The notes under the pieces are model-generated. The model searched no databases. It saw only the letters and a program-made list of their open reading frames with translations, and was not told the origin of the DNA. 48,457 bases of DNA from DASQWC01 sp035640475 (GTDB lineage: Bacteria; Actinomycetota; JAICYB01). Positions 1 to 6,846 of this stretch are shown one piece after another. Where the stretch lies: positions 1 to 48,457 of the forward strand of contig DASQWC010000136.1 in the NCBI GenBank assembly GCA_035640475.1, in the 5' to 3' direction. The position numbers and the translations under genes are program-made. Position 1 is the first letter of the stretch; each line of letters starts with the position of its first letter.

Positions 1-2
1 CT

Positions 3-239
3 CAGCCCGCAGCACCCGCCCAACCGGCCGCGCCCGCCCAACCTGCTCAGCCAGCCGCACCCGCCCAGCCCGCGGCACCAGCCGGACCGGCGCAACCAGC
101 TGCCCCCGCGCAGCCTGCCTCGCCCCGGCTCCCAGGCTCGCCGCGCCTGCCGGGAACACCACGCGGTCCTCGATCGCCGGCGCTGCCCGCATCGCCGGCC
201 AGCCCGGCGTCGCCCGCGTCACCGGCTTCGCCGGCGTAA
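3..239 (+). CDS. C-terminal Pro/Ala-rich tail of a protein cut by the window edge
   Basis: The frame is open from the left edge to a TAA at 237-239 and encodes only low-complexity sequence. About 40 residues of PAQPAA-type repeats are followed by a Pro/Ser/Gly stretch that ends in repeated ASP tripeptides. GC at third positions is high in this frame, as in real genes here. No domain lies inside the window, so the function cannot be named; such tails are common on actinobacterial secreted, envelope or nucleic-acid-binding proteins. It converges on the hydrolase on the other strand with a gap of about 10 bases. The complementary strand reads as Gly-X-Y triplets, but that is a mirror of this repeat. 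Confidence 0.5.
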   Translation, partial: QPAAPAQPAAPAQPAQPAAPAQPAAPAGPAQPAAPAQPASPRLPGSPRLPGTPRGPRSPALPASPASPASPASPASPA

Positions 240-249
240 CGCAACCGGC

Positions 250-861
250 TCAGCGCAGTCGTTCTGCGATCGCTCCCGCCACTTCGGCGACGACGTCCGC
301 GCGCTTGCGTCCGCGAACCCGGAGCGAATGGTCGCCACCCTCGATCGGCACGAGCGTGGCGGTCGGCAGGCCGGCAACGGTCTTTGTGAGCAGCTCTGGC
401 GTCGCGAACGGATCGCGTGTGCCCTGAATGAACAGCATTGGGCGTCCGATGTCGCGCAGGTGCTCGTCCCGCAACTTGTCGGGTCGTCCCGGCGGGTGAA
501 GCGGATAGCTCAAGAGCACGAGCCGATCGACATCGAACCCGTCGGCGGCGATGTGTGTCGCGATCCGGCCACCGTAGGACTTGCCGCCGCAGAGCAACGG
601 AACGCCCCGTCTCCGTGCTTCCGTCGCGACGGCGCGGTAGCACTCCTCGGATTGCGCTTGTGATCCGGGCGCGCGCCGTCCTGCCTCTCGATAAGGAAAG
701 TTGAATCGAAGCGTTGCCACTCGCGACTGGGTCAGCGCAGCGCCGACGCCGCAAAGAAGCTCGTCGTTCAGATCGCCGCCGGCTCCGTGTGCGAGCAGCA
801 GGACTGCGCGCGGCTTGCCGTCCGGCTCGTCCCAGGCCCCGTTGACGCCCGCGATCTTCAA
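250..861 (-). CDS. Alpha/beta hydrolase, dienelactone hydrolase/KANL3-Tex30-like
   Basis: A 203-residue cytoplasmic hydrolase-fold protein. The early LLLAHGAGG segment forms the oxyanion region, GKSYGGR is the nucleophile elbow (G-x-S-x-G), TRDPF supplies the acid-loop Asp and GGDHSL the catalytic His, so the triad looks complete. The family (dienelactone hydrolase-like, Tex30/KANL3-like) has mostly unknown substrates. The start is taken as TTG at 859-861, whose last two bases are the first two of the upstream oxidase's TGA stop. The longer upstream open frame only shadows that oxidase. The overlap implies translational coupling, so the two proteins probably act together, perhaps on a lipid or ester substrate; that is inference. 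Confidence 0.85.
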   Translation of the reverse strand: MKIAGVNGAWDEPDGKPRAVLLLAHGAGGDLNDELLCGVGAALTQSRVATLRFNFPYREAGRRAPGSQAQSEECYRAVATEARRRGVPLLCGGKSYGGRIATHIAADGFDVDRLVLLSYPLHPPGRPDKLRDEHLRDIGRPMLFIQGTRDPFATPELLTKTVAGLPTATLVPIEGGDHSLRVRGRKRADVVAEVAGAIAERLR

Positions 862-2201
862 GCGACGTTCGGCGTGAAGAGCTCGTCGAAGCGGATGCCG
901 ACGATCGGGTTGCCTTCGAGTGTGACGCGGCCGAGCATGAACGCCTCCTGGCCCATCAGCTCGCCGGTCGAGATGTCGAGCCACGTCGAGACGTCCATCT
1001 CGAGGCGCCAGTCGGGCTCGCCCGACGGTGCGCCTTCCGTGACCTCGCACGCACCGTCGGCGACGCGAACCGTCCACGATCCGCCTCCTTTGCCGACCAG
1101 ATCGAACTGGAACGTCGTCGTCATGCCCTTGGCCGCTTGCGCGTTGAACACCATCGGCAGGCCTTGGAAGACCATGCCCGGCTCGATCTGATCGCGCATC
1201 GGACGCAGCATCTGCTGCAGAGGCGTCAGCTCGCGTTCGGGAAACACAGGCTCGCCCGCAACCGCGGGCAAGCGAGTCGGCTTGATGGGTGGGAACGGAA
1301 CGCCGGCAGCCTTCAAACGTTTGCCGAGCGACTGCAACCCGAAGCGGAAGAGCTCGGCGGGGTGGTACCCGAGGACGGTGAGATAGGTGAAATCCGCATT
1401 CGGCGGCTGGAATTGCTCGGATGCGTGGGGCAGGGCTTCGCGAACGAGCTCCTGAACGGCCGCGACGCTGTCGCCGTCCATCCGGATCAGATCCTGCAAG
1501 ATGCGAACGCCGGCACCGACGTGCCGCGACTCGTCGCGTGCGACGGCTGTGAAGCCGGAGCGAAACGCGGGCAGCACGTTGCGGTCGCGACAGAACGCGA
1601 GGATGTACTTCTGTCCCGGGACGGCGAGCGCGCCCTCGAGCAGGATGTGGTACATCGCGATGCCGCGCGCGAACACGACCGGGTCGCGCGGGTTGTCGCC
1701 GACTTCCTTCGAGATCGCGGGAAGCATCTCGAAAAAGAGCTTCTCGAAGCCGGGTGTGACGCGCGGACGGCACCAGTCGAGACGCGCGTTGAGGTCTCCC
1801 GGCACCGAGACGACTTCACTGAAGAAGCGATCGAAGAACACAGTGTGACGGGCTTCGTCGGCGAGCTGCGTGGAAAGGAAGAGCTGCATCTCCTCAGTGG
1901 GAGCCGAGTTCACCCACGGCGCGAGCGTTGCCGTCACGCACTCCTCGCCGTGGAAGAACATCGACATGACCCACAGAAGGCGCTCCGTGACGTCCGGTCC
2001 GAGGGCCACCCAGTCGGCGAGGTCCGGCGCGAAGTCGAGCTCTTGCACGGACCAGTTCGTGCGTTCCCAGCGGTAGTAAAGGTCGCGCAGCGATACCTTC
2101 GGCGACTCGGCGATCTGGTCGAGGTCCTCGAGCATCTCGTCGGGTTCGAACGAGCCGAGATCGCGAAGCGATGCGCCGTCCATCCGTTCTTCGAGCCTCA
2201 T
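858..2201 (-). CDS. R2lox-type ferritin-like di-metal oxidase fused to an SCP2-like domain
   Basis: 447 residues. Residues 40-300 resemble the R2-like ligand-binding oxidases (Rv0233 type). By alignment from memory the metal ligands are Glu86 (in GEECV), Glu116 and His119 (DEARH), Glu189 (YHILLEG), Glu224 and His227 (DESRH). The pair that forms the Val-Tyr crosslink in R2lox is also present, as Val89 and Tyr184. Residues about 340-447 look like an SCP2 sterol-carrier/lipid-binding domain, absent from the roughly 310-residue Rv0233. Family knowledge suggests a Mn/Fe cofactor that oxidises a bound lipid. The ATG is preceded by GAGGAGG at good spacing. The gene is divergent from tadA and coupled to the hydrolase downstream. 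Confidence 0.85.
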   Translation of the reverse strand: MRLEERMDGASLRDLGSFEPDEMLEDLDQIAESPKVSLRDLYYRWERTNWSVQELDFAPDLADWVALGPDVTERLLWVMSMFFHGEECVTATLAPWVNSAPTEEMQLFLSTQLADEARHTVFFDRFFSEVVSVPGDLNARLDWCRPRVTPGFEKLFFEMLPAISKEVGDNPRDPVVFARGIAMYHILLEGALAVPGQKYILAFCRDRNVLPAFRSGFTAVARDESRHVGAGVRILQDLIRMDGDSVAAVQELVREALPHASEQFQPPNADFTYLTVLGYHPAELFRFGLQSLGKRLKAAGVPFPPIKPTRLPAVAGEPVFPERELTPLQQMLRPMRDQIEPGMVFQGLPMVFNAQAAKGMTTTFQFDLVGKGGGSWTVRVADGACEVTEGAPSGEPDWRLEMDVSTWLDISTGELMGQEAFMLGRVTLEGNPIVGIRFDELFTPNVA

Positions 2202-2224
2202 CGAGTGCCTCCTCGTCTTGGGGA

Positions 2225-2230
2225 TACGCT
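2225..2230 (+). promoter_or_regulatory. -10-like element of tadA (leaderless)
   Basis: TACGCT lies 8 nt before the tadA ATG, so the transcript should start at or next to the start codon. No convincing Shine-Dalgarno sequence or -35 box is seen. Confidence 0.5.
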
Positions 2231-2238
2231 ACCCGCGC

Positions 2239-2694
2239 ATGGAACGAGACGAGCAATACATTCGGATGGCACTCGAGGAAGCCGTCGTCGCGCTCGAGCA
2301 CGGGGACGTCCCGATCGGTGCGGTGCTCGTTCGCGGTGACGACGTTGTGGCGCGCGCTCACAACACCCGGGAACTGGTTGGCGACGCCACCGCACACGCG
2401 GAGATGCACGCGTTGCGTCTGGGGGCCGAGCGGACGGGTGACTGGCGGCTCGACGGGTGCGAACTATTCGTGACGCTCGAGCCCTGCCCGATGTGTGCGG
2501 GTGCGATCGTCGCTCACCGGATCACGAGGCTCGTCTTCGGCGCGTGGAACACGGGGGCCGGGGCCGCCGGGTCGCTGTACAACATCCCCGAGGACCCGCG
2601 GCTCAACCACCACGTCGACGTCCGGCGCGGTGTTCTGGCGGAAGCGTGCGCGCGCCCGTTGAGCGGACTGTTCGAGGAGCTGCGGCTGGGATAG
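2239..2694 (+). CDS. tadA: tRNA-specific adenosine deaminase TadA
   Basis: A 151-residue cytidine-deaminase-fold enzyme that converts A34 to inosine in tRNA-Arg(ACG). Zinc-site motifs are complete: HAE at 53-55 (His ligand and proton-shuttle Glu) and PCPMC at 82-86 (the two Cys ligands). The tail RPLSGLFEELR is typical of TadA. ATG at 2239 is chosen over an upstream in-frame TTG because the protein then starts at the usual place and a -10-like TACGCT lies just upstream. The methyltransferase follows after 11 bases. Confidence 0.95.
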   Translation: MERDEQYIRMALEEAVVALEHGDVPIGAVLVRGDDVVARAHNTRELVGDATAHAEMHALRLGAERTGDWRLDGCELFVTLEPCPMCAGAIVAHRITRLVFGAWNTGAGAAGSLYNIPEDPRLNHHVDVRRGVLAEACARPLSGLFEELRLG

Positions 2695-2705
2695 GAGGCA
2701 ACGGT

Positions 2706-3779
2706 ATGACCGACACGGTGGCGTTCGACGAAGCAAAGGCCGGCGAATTTCTTGGAAAGGCGCTGGACGACCTGGCGGGCGCGAACACGGTTCTGCTGTG
2801 CGGCGTCGGTGATCGGCTCGGTCTCTTCAAGGAGCTAGATGCGAACGGCCCGGCGACGAGTGAGGAACTCTCCCGGCGCGCCGGAATCGACGAGCGCTAC
2901 GCGCGCGAGTGGCTGGGAGGAATGTCGGCGGCCGGATATCTCTCATACGACCCGGCAAACAAGCGCTTCACATTGCCGGCCGAGCACGCGGCCGTGTTGG
3001 CGCAGGAAGGCCACGCCGTGTTCTTCGGCGGGCTGTACGAGCAGATGCTCGGAATGTCACAAGTTGTCGAGCCGCTCCTCGAGGCGTTCCGCCACGGCGG
3101 CGGAGTGCCCCAGTCTGCCTACGCCCCTGAACATTGGTCCGGATTAGAGCGTGGAACGGCGGCGTGGTTCGACAACAGCCTCGTGCAAACCTGGATCCCC
3201 GCAGTGCCGGACGTCGAGGCGGCGCTGCAACGCGGGATCGATGTCGCTGATGTGGGCTGTGGCGCCGGGCGTGCGCTGATCAGGCTGGCAGAGGCGTACC
3301 CGAACTCCCGGTACGTAGGCTTCGACAACTTTCCCGGACAGGTTGAGCGCGCGCGAGAGGCAGTCGAAGCCGCCGGCTTGACCGACAAGATTCAGTTCGA
3401 AGTCGCGGACGCCGCGCAAGGCCTGCCGGATTCCTACGACCTGATCACGACGTTCGACGTCATTCACGACTCGGCGGACCCACTCGGCCTTCTTACGGCC
3501 ATCCACGAAGCGCTGCGTCCGGACGGCCACTACCTGTGCCTGGATATCAATTGCTCCGACAAGCTTGAAGAGAACGCCGGCCCGCTCGCGACGTTGATGT
3601 TCGGCGCCAGCGTCTTCTACTGCATGACGACATCGCTGGCACAAGGCGGCGCCGGATTGGGCACACTCGGCCTGCACCAGAAGAAGATGCGGGAGCTCGC
3701 GACGGAAGCCGGGTTCTCGAGCGTCGATCTCGCCGAGATCGACAACCCCTTCAACGTTCTCTACGTCCTGAAGCCGTAG
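2706..3779 (+). CDS. SAM-dependent methyltransferase with N-terminal winged helix (Rv2258c-like)
   Basis: 357 residues. The first ~90 residues look like a winged-helix dimerisation domain (TSEELSRRAGIDERYAREWL region), followed by a class I methyltransferase fold with motif I VADVGCGAGRAL near residue 180 and the acidic strand end GFDNF. Length and order match the Rv2258c family, which has similarity to small-molecule O-methyltransferases; the substrate is unknown. GGAGG precedes the ATG and the gap to tadA is 11 bases, so cotranscription with tadA is likely though a functional link is not obvious. Confidence 0.85.
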   Translation: MTDTVAFDEAKAGEFLGKALDDLAGANTVLLCGVGDRLGLFKELDANGPATSEELSRRAGIDERYAREWLGGMSAAGYLSYDPANKRFTLPAEHAAVLAQEGHAVFFGGLYEQMLGMSQVVEPLLEAFRHGGGVPQSAYAPEHWSGLERGTAAWFDNSLVQTWIPAVPDVEAALQRGIDVADVGCGAGRALIRLAEAYPNSRYVGFDNFPGQVERAREAVEAAGLTDKIQFEVADAAQGLPDSYDLITTFDVIHDSADPLGLLTAIHEALRPDGHYLCLDINCSDKLEENAGPLATLMFGASVFYCMTTSLAQGGAGLGTLGLHQKKMRELATEAGFSSVDLAEIDNPFNVLYVLKP

Positions 3780-3785
3780 GCGAGG

Positions 3786-4373
3786 TTACGGCGTCGGCGT
3801 TACGACTGCGGCGGTTGCCGTCGCCGCCGGAGCTGTTGTCGCCGGCGACGGAGCCGTTGTCGCCGGCGCCGAGGTCGGTTCCGGCGTGACTCCACCTCCG
3901 GGTATACCGCCCGGTGACAGCGTCGCACCAGCGCCTGCCTCGATCTGCACTGCATCGGCAACAAACGCGCACTCGTCGTCTTCGCCGTCGGAACTGAAGG
4001 CGCGTCCATCTACATCCACGGTCGCGCCTTGGAGGTTGTCCGGGAAGCGGTCGTCACCCACGGTCGACGCGGGATCGAAGTCCGTCTGATTGGTCCAGAA
4101 GATCGTCACGGTGTCACCGTCGACGCGGCAATCGCCGAGGTCTGCCGTGCGTTGCGTCATTCGTACCTGCATAGAGCCGCCCTCGTCGGGTTCGCCGTCC
4201 TCCCGCTGATCCTCGTCGTCGGCCTCGAAGGAGATCTCGAAATTCTCGGGTGGCTCGGCCGCTTCACTCACGCCGACGACCTGTCCACGAACGACGAAAT
4301 CGGCTCCGACGCCTTGCTCGCAGGCGACGGACATCGCGAGAGGGACCAACAGGACCGCCGCGAGTTTCCGCAT
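3786..4373 (-). CDS. Secreted or lipid-anchored hypothetical protein
   Basis: 195 residues. The N-terminus MRKLAAVLLVPLAMSVACEQ is a signal peptide. Cys18 could be lipidated, although the lipobox is imperfect (Ser at -3). The middle is acidic (EADDEDQ, DGEPDEGG) and holds several Cys residues (GDC, DECAF) that could form disulfides outside the cell. The last ~45 residues are Thr/Pro/Ala low complexity. I do not recognise the family. The start is the ATG directly before the signal peptide; the frame continues upstream through the tRNA-Ser gene and that part is not coding. Confidence 0.7.
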   Translation of the reverse strand: MRKLAAVLLVPLAMSVACEQGVGADFVVRGQVVGVSEAAEPPENFEISFEADDEDQREDGEPDEGGSMQVRMTQRTADLGDCRVDGDTVTIFWTNQTDFDPASTVGDDRFPDNLQGATVDVDGRAFSSDGEDDECAFVADAVQIEAGAGATLSPGGIPGGGVTPEPTSAPATTAPSPATTAPAATATAAVVTPTP

Positions 4374-4392
4374 GACGGTTCTGTACCCCGAT

Positions 4393-4408
4393 CGTTTCGG
4401 ATGAAACG
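4393..4408. repeat. Perfect 6-bp inverted repeat upstream of the secreted-protein gene
   Basis: CGTTTC and GAAACG are separated by 4 bases and lie 20-35 nt upstream of the minus-strand start at 4373. This is where a regulator would block or aid RNA polymerase. No T-tract follows on either strand, so a terminator is unlikely. Confidence 0.3.
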
Positions 4409-4434
4409 GCGCCAGACCGCTTAAAGAGACTTCG

Positions 4435-4524
4435 TGGCGGAGGAGGTGGGATTTGAACCCACGGAACCCGTGAGGGCTCACGCGCTTTCGAGGCGCGCCC
4501 GTTCGGCCGCTTCGGTACTCCTCC
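4435..4524 (-). tRNA. tRNA-Ser (anticodon CGA), CCA encoded
   Basis: The minus strand folds as a class II tRNA. The acceptor stem GGAGGAG pairs with CTCCTCC, the anticodon loop CTCGAAA gives anticodon CGA, and there is a long serine variable arm and a GGTTCAAAT T-loop. The 3' CCA is encoded (4435-4437), unlike the other tRNAs in this window. Confidence 0.95.
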
Positions 4525-4569
4525 GCCGAGCAGTTTACTGTTGACGTCCGGCGTGAACGGGAGGGAGAC

Positions 4570-6123
4570 GTGGAGTTAGCGCAGCCGATACTTGCGGAGC
4601 GTCCCGACGAGGTCGCGATCGCCGACGAGCTCGGGTCGTGGACCTGGCTCCAAACCAACGAACGTGTCAACCGCCTCGTGCACGGCCTTCGGAGCCTCGG
4701 CCTGCAAGTCGGTGATGCGATTGCCTGCCTCTCCGGTAACCGTCACGAGTTTCTCGAAGTGAATGCCGCGTGCTCGCACGCCGGGCTCGTCTTCGTCCCG
4801 GTGAACTGGCACCTGGTGGCCGACGAGGTCGCCTACATCCTGTCCGACTCGGGTGCGAAGGCCGTCGCCACTGAAGCGGAGTTTCTCGACGTGGCGACGA
4901 AGGCAGCAGACGCTGCTGGTGTGGAACTCAGGATCCTCTTCGAGGGCGCGAAGGCGGACGGCTACATCGACTACGAAGAGCTTCTTGCGTCGTCCTCGCC
5001 CGATGAGCCGGACGACCAGTCCGGCGGCGCAAGCATGTTCTACACATCCGGGACGACCGGACAGCCGAAGGGTGTTCGTTCGTCCGCGCTGCGGCCGGGC
5101 CAGCCGCTGGAGAACCTCATCGCGAGCATTCAGGGTCTGGGCAGTCTGCTCGGCATCCGTCCGAATGCGAAGACGCTCGTGAACTCGCCCCTGTACCACG
5201 CCGGGCCGTATGCCGCCGCTGTCCTGGCGTCGGCCACCGGCGGCGCAATTGTCCTCAGAAAGAAGTTCGATCCCGTCGAAAGCCTGCGGCTCATTCAGGA
5301 CGACGAGATCGCGCAGGCATACTTCGTCCCGACGCATTTCGTGCGTTTTCTCAAACTCGACGACGAGACGAAGAACCAGTTCGATTTGTCGCCGCTTGAG
5401 AATGTCTGGCATACCGGCGCGCCGGTGTCACCGGATGTCAAGCGTCAGATCATCGACTGGTGGGGGCCGGTGCTGTCCGAGTACTACGGCGCTTCGGAAG
5501 GATTCGGATCGGGCACGTTCGTCTCGTCTGAGGAGTGGCTGCGCAAGCCGGGCACGGTCGGCAAGCCGCTTCCGACATGCCAGGTCCTGATCCTCGGTGA
5601 AGACGGCGAAGAGCTCCCGACCGGGCAGGTCGGGCAGGTGTGGTTCAAGTCGCTCATCGGCGTCGACTTCGAGTATTCGGGCGCGCCGGAGAAGACCAAG
5701 AGTGTGCACAAGGAGCCCGGCGTCTACACATACGGCGATGTCGGCTATCTGGACGAGGACGGCTATCTGTTCCTGTCGGACCGAAAGATCGACATGATCG
5801 TGTCCGGCGGTGTGAACATCTATCCGGCCGAGATCGAGTCGGTGCTGATCAACCATCCGGCCATCGCGGACGTCGCGGCCTTCGGCGTCCCGAACGAAGA
5901 GTTCGGCGAGGAGGTGAAGGTCGCCGTGCAGCTCGCCGAGGGAGCCGAGCGTTCGGTCGACCTCGAGGCCGATCTCAAGAAGTTCGCGAAGGAGAAGCTG
6001 GCCGGGTACAAGAATCCGCGCTCGTGGGACTTCGTCGAGGAGTTCCCGCGAACCCCGACCGGGAAGCTCCAGAAGCGCCTTCTGCGGGACCCGTACTGGG
6101 AAGGCAAAGAGCGGGCAATCTAA
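4570..6123 (+). CDS. Acyl-CoA synthetase (AMP-forming, ANL superfamily)
   Basis: 517 residues. It activates a carboxylic acid as the acyl-AMP and then the CoA thioester. The ATP-binding P-loop is FYTSGTTGQPKGV near residue 157; the adenylate-binding motif is YYGASEG, the hinge is YGDVGYLDEDGYLFLSDR, and the catalytic Lys lies in PTGKLQKR at the C-terminus. The GTG start has GGGAGG at good spacing and gives the expected family N-terminus. The substrate cannot be read from sequence. It stands alone between two tRNA-Ser genes on opposite strands. Confidence 0.92.
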   Translation: MELAQPILAERPDEVAIADELGSWTWLQTNERVNRLVHGLRSLGLQVGDAIACLSGNRHEFLEVNAACSHAGLVFVPVNWHLVADEVAYILSDSGAKAVATEAEFLDVATKAADAAGVELRILFEGAKADGYIDYEELLASSSPDEPDDQSGGASMFYTSGTTGQPKGVRSSALRPGQPLENLIASIQGLGSLLGIRPNAKTLVNSPLYHAGPYAAAVLASATGGAIVLRKKFDPVESLRLIQDDEIAQAYFVPTHFVRFLKLDDETKNQFDLSPLENVWHTGAPVSPDVKRQIIDWWGPVLSEYYGASEGFGSGTFVSSEEWLRKPGTVGKPLPTCQVLILGEDGEELPTGQVGQVWFKSLIGVDFEYSGAPEKTKSVHKEPGVYTYGDVGYLDEDGYLFLSDRKIDMIVSGGVNIYPAEIESVLINHPAIADVAAFGVPNEEFGEEVKVAVQLAEGAERSVDLEADLKKFAKEKLAGYKNPRSWDFVEEFPRTPTGKLQKRLLRDPYWEGKERAI

Positions 6124-6133
6124 CCCTCGCGTC

Positions 6134-6139
6134 TACTAT
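6134..6139 (+). promoter_or_regulatory. -10-like element of tRNA-Ser(GGA)
   Basis: TACTAT, a near-consensus -10, lies 9 bases before the mature tRNA 5' end and directly after the acyl-CoA synthetase stop codon. Confidence 0.5.
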
Positions 6140-6148
6140 CGAAGGCTC

Positions 6149-6239
6149 GGAGGAGTCGCATAGCCCGGCCTAGTGCGCACGCCTGGAGAGCGTGTTGGGG
6201 AGGAGACTCCCCTCGTGGGTTCGAATCCCACCTCCTCCG
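6149..6239 (+). tRNA. tRNA-Ser (anticodon GGA)
   Basis: Class II tRNA with acceptor stem GGAGGAG/CTCCTCC, anticodon loop CTGGAGA (anticodon GGA), long variable arm GGGGAGGAGACTCCCC and T-loop GGTTCGAAT. CCA is not encoded. The acceptor stem matches that of the tRNA-Ser(CGA) nearby. Confidence 0.95.
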
Positions 6240-6260
6240 CTCGCGGGAAAGGGGGCAAGC

Positions 6261-6671
6261 ATGAAGATCCTGTACACGGCCGAAGCGACCGCGTGGGGCG
6301 GACGCGAAGGCCGGACGGCGACGACCGACGGCATCTTGGACGTCACACTGGCGCTGCCCAAGGAGCTCGGGGGGCCTGGAGGGCACACGAATCCCGAGCA
6401 GCTGTTCGCGGCCGGGTATGCATCGTGCTTTCACAGCGCGCTCAAACTCATTGCCGCACGCGAAAAGATCGACGTGAGCGAGTCGGCGATCACCGCTCGG
6501 GTGGGTCTGGGAGCAAGAGGCTCGTACTTCAGCCTCGCAGTCGTGCTGGAGGCCGAGCTCCCGGGCGTGGAGCGCGCCACCGCGCAGGAGCTCGTCGAAG
6601 AAGCGCACCAGGTGTGTCCCTACTCCAACGCGACCAGAGGGAACATCGAGGTCACCCTAACCGTCGTATAG
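6261..6671 (+). CDS. OsmC/Ohr-family organic hydroperoxide resistance protein
   Basis: 136 residues, the usual Ohr length. The two redox-active Cys residues are in the expected motifs: the peroxidatic Cys in YASCFHSAL (Cys at about residue 56) and the resolving Cys in HQVCPYSNA (about residue 120). Such enzymes reduce organic and fatty-acid hydroperoxides in the cytoplasm. AAAGGGGG precedes the ATG. There is no OhrR-type MarR regulator beside it, so control by peroxide sensing is not evident here. Its stop codon overlaps the -10 element of the SRP RNA. Confidence 0.9.
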   Translation: MKILYTAEATAWGGREGRTATTDGILDVTLALPKELGGPGGHTNPEQLFAAGYASCFHSALKLIAAREKIDVSESAITARVGLGARGSYFSLAVVLEAELPGVERATAQELVEEAHQVCPYSNATRGNIEVTLTVV

Positions 6672-6672
6672 T
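6667..6672 (+). promoter_or_regulatory. -10 element of the SRP RNA gene
   Basis: TATAGT overlaps the last bases of the ohr-like gene and precedes the predicted 5' strand of the SRP RNA stem by roughly 10-15 bases. Confidence 0.5.
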
Positions 6673-6684
6673 CATCGCTTGTTT

Positions 6685-6813
6685 GGGGGGATCGAGCGTC
6701 GGCTGGGTCCCGCGCGACGGAAGGCCCGCAAACCCCGCCAGGCCCGGGAGGGAGCAACGGTAGCGGAATCGTCCGGGTGCCGCGGGGAAGCCTGGCCGGC
6801 GCTCAATCCTCCC
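6685..6813 (+). ncRNA. ffs: Signal recognition particle RNA (small bacterial 4.5S type)
   Basis: The hallmark helix-8 apical core is present: GCCAGGCCCGGGAGGGAGCA around 6737-6757. The flanks 6686-6713 and 6780-6813 are largely complementary and form the long stem. The RNA pairs with Ffh for cotranslational membrane targeting. Placement directly before dnaX-recR is common in actinobacteria. The ends are estimated from the stem and may be off by several bases. Confidence 0.9.
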
Positions 6814-6834
6814 GAACCGGTCTCCCGGGGGTCG

Positions 6835-6840
6835 TAGAGT
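6835..6840 (+). promoter_or_regulatory. -10-like element of dnaX (leaderless)
   Basis: TAGAGT ends 6 bases before the dnaX ATG, placing +1 at the start codon. Confidence 0.5.
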
Positions 6841-6846
6841 CGAGCG

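Noticed and set aside
47..754. Minus-strand frame with collagen-like Gly-X-Y triplets at its end
   Set aside because: It is the mirror of the plus-strand Pro/Ala repeats. Most of the frame runs through the alpha/beta hydrolase in the wrong frame and has no sensible start or ribosome site.
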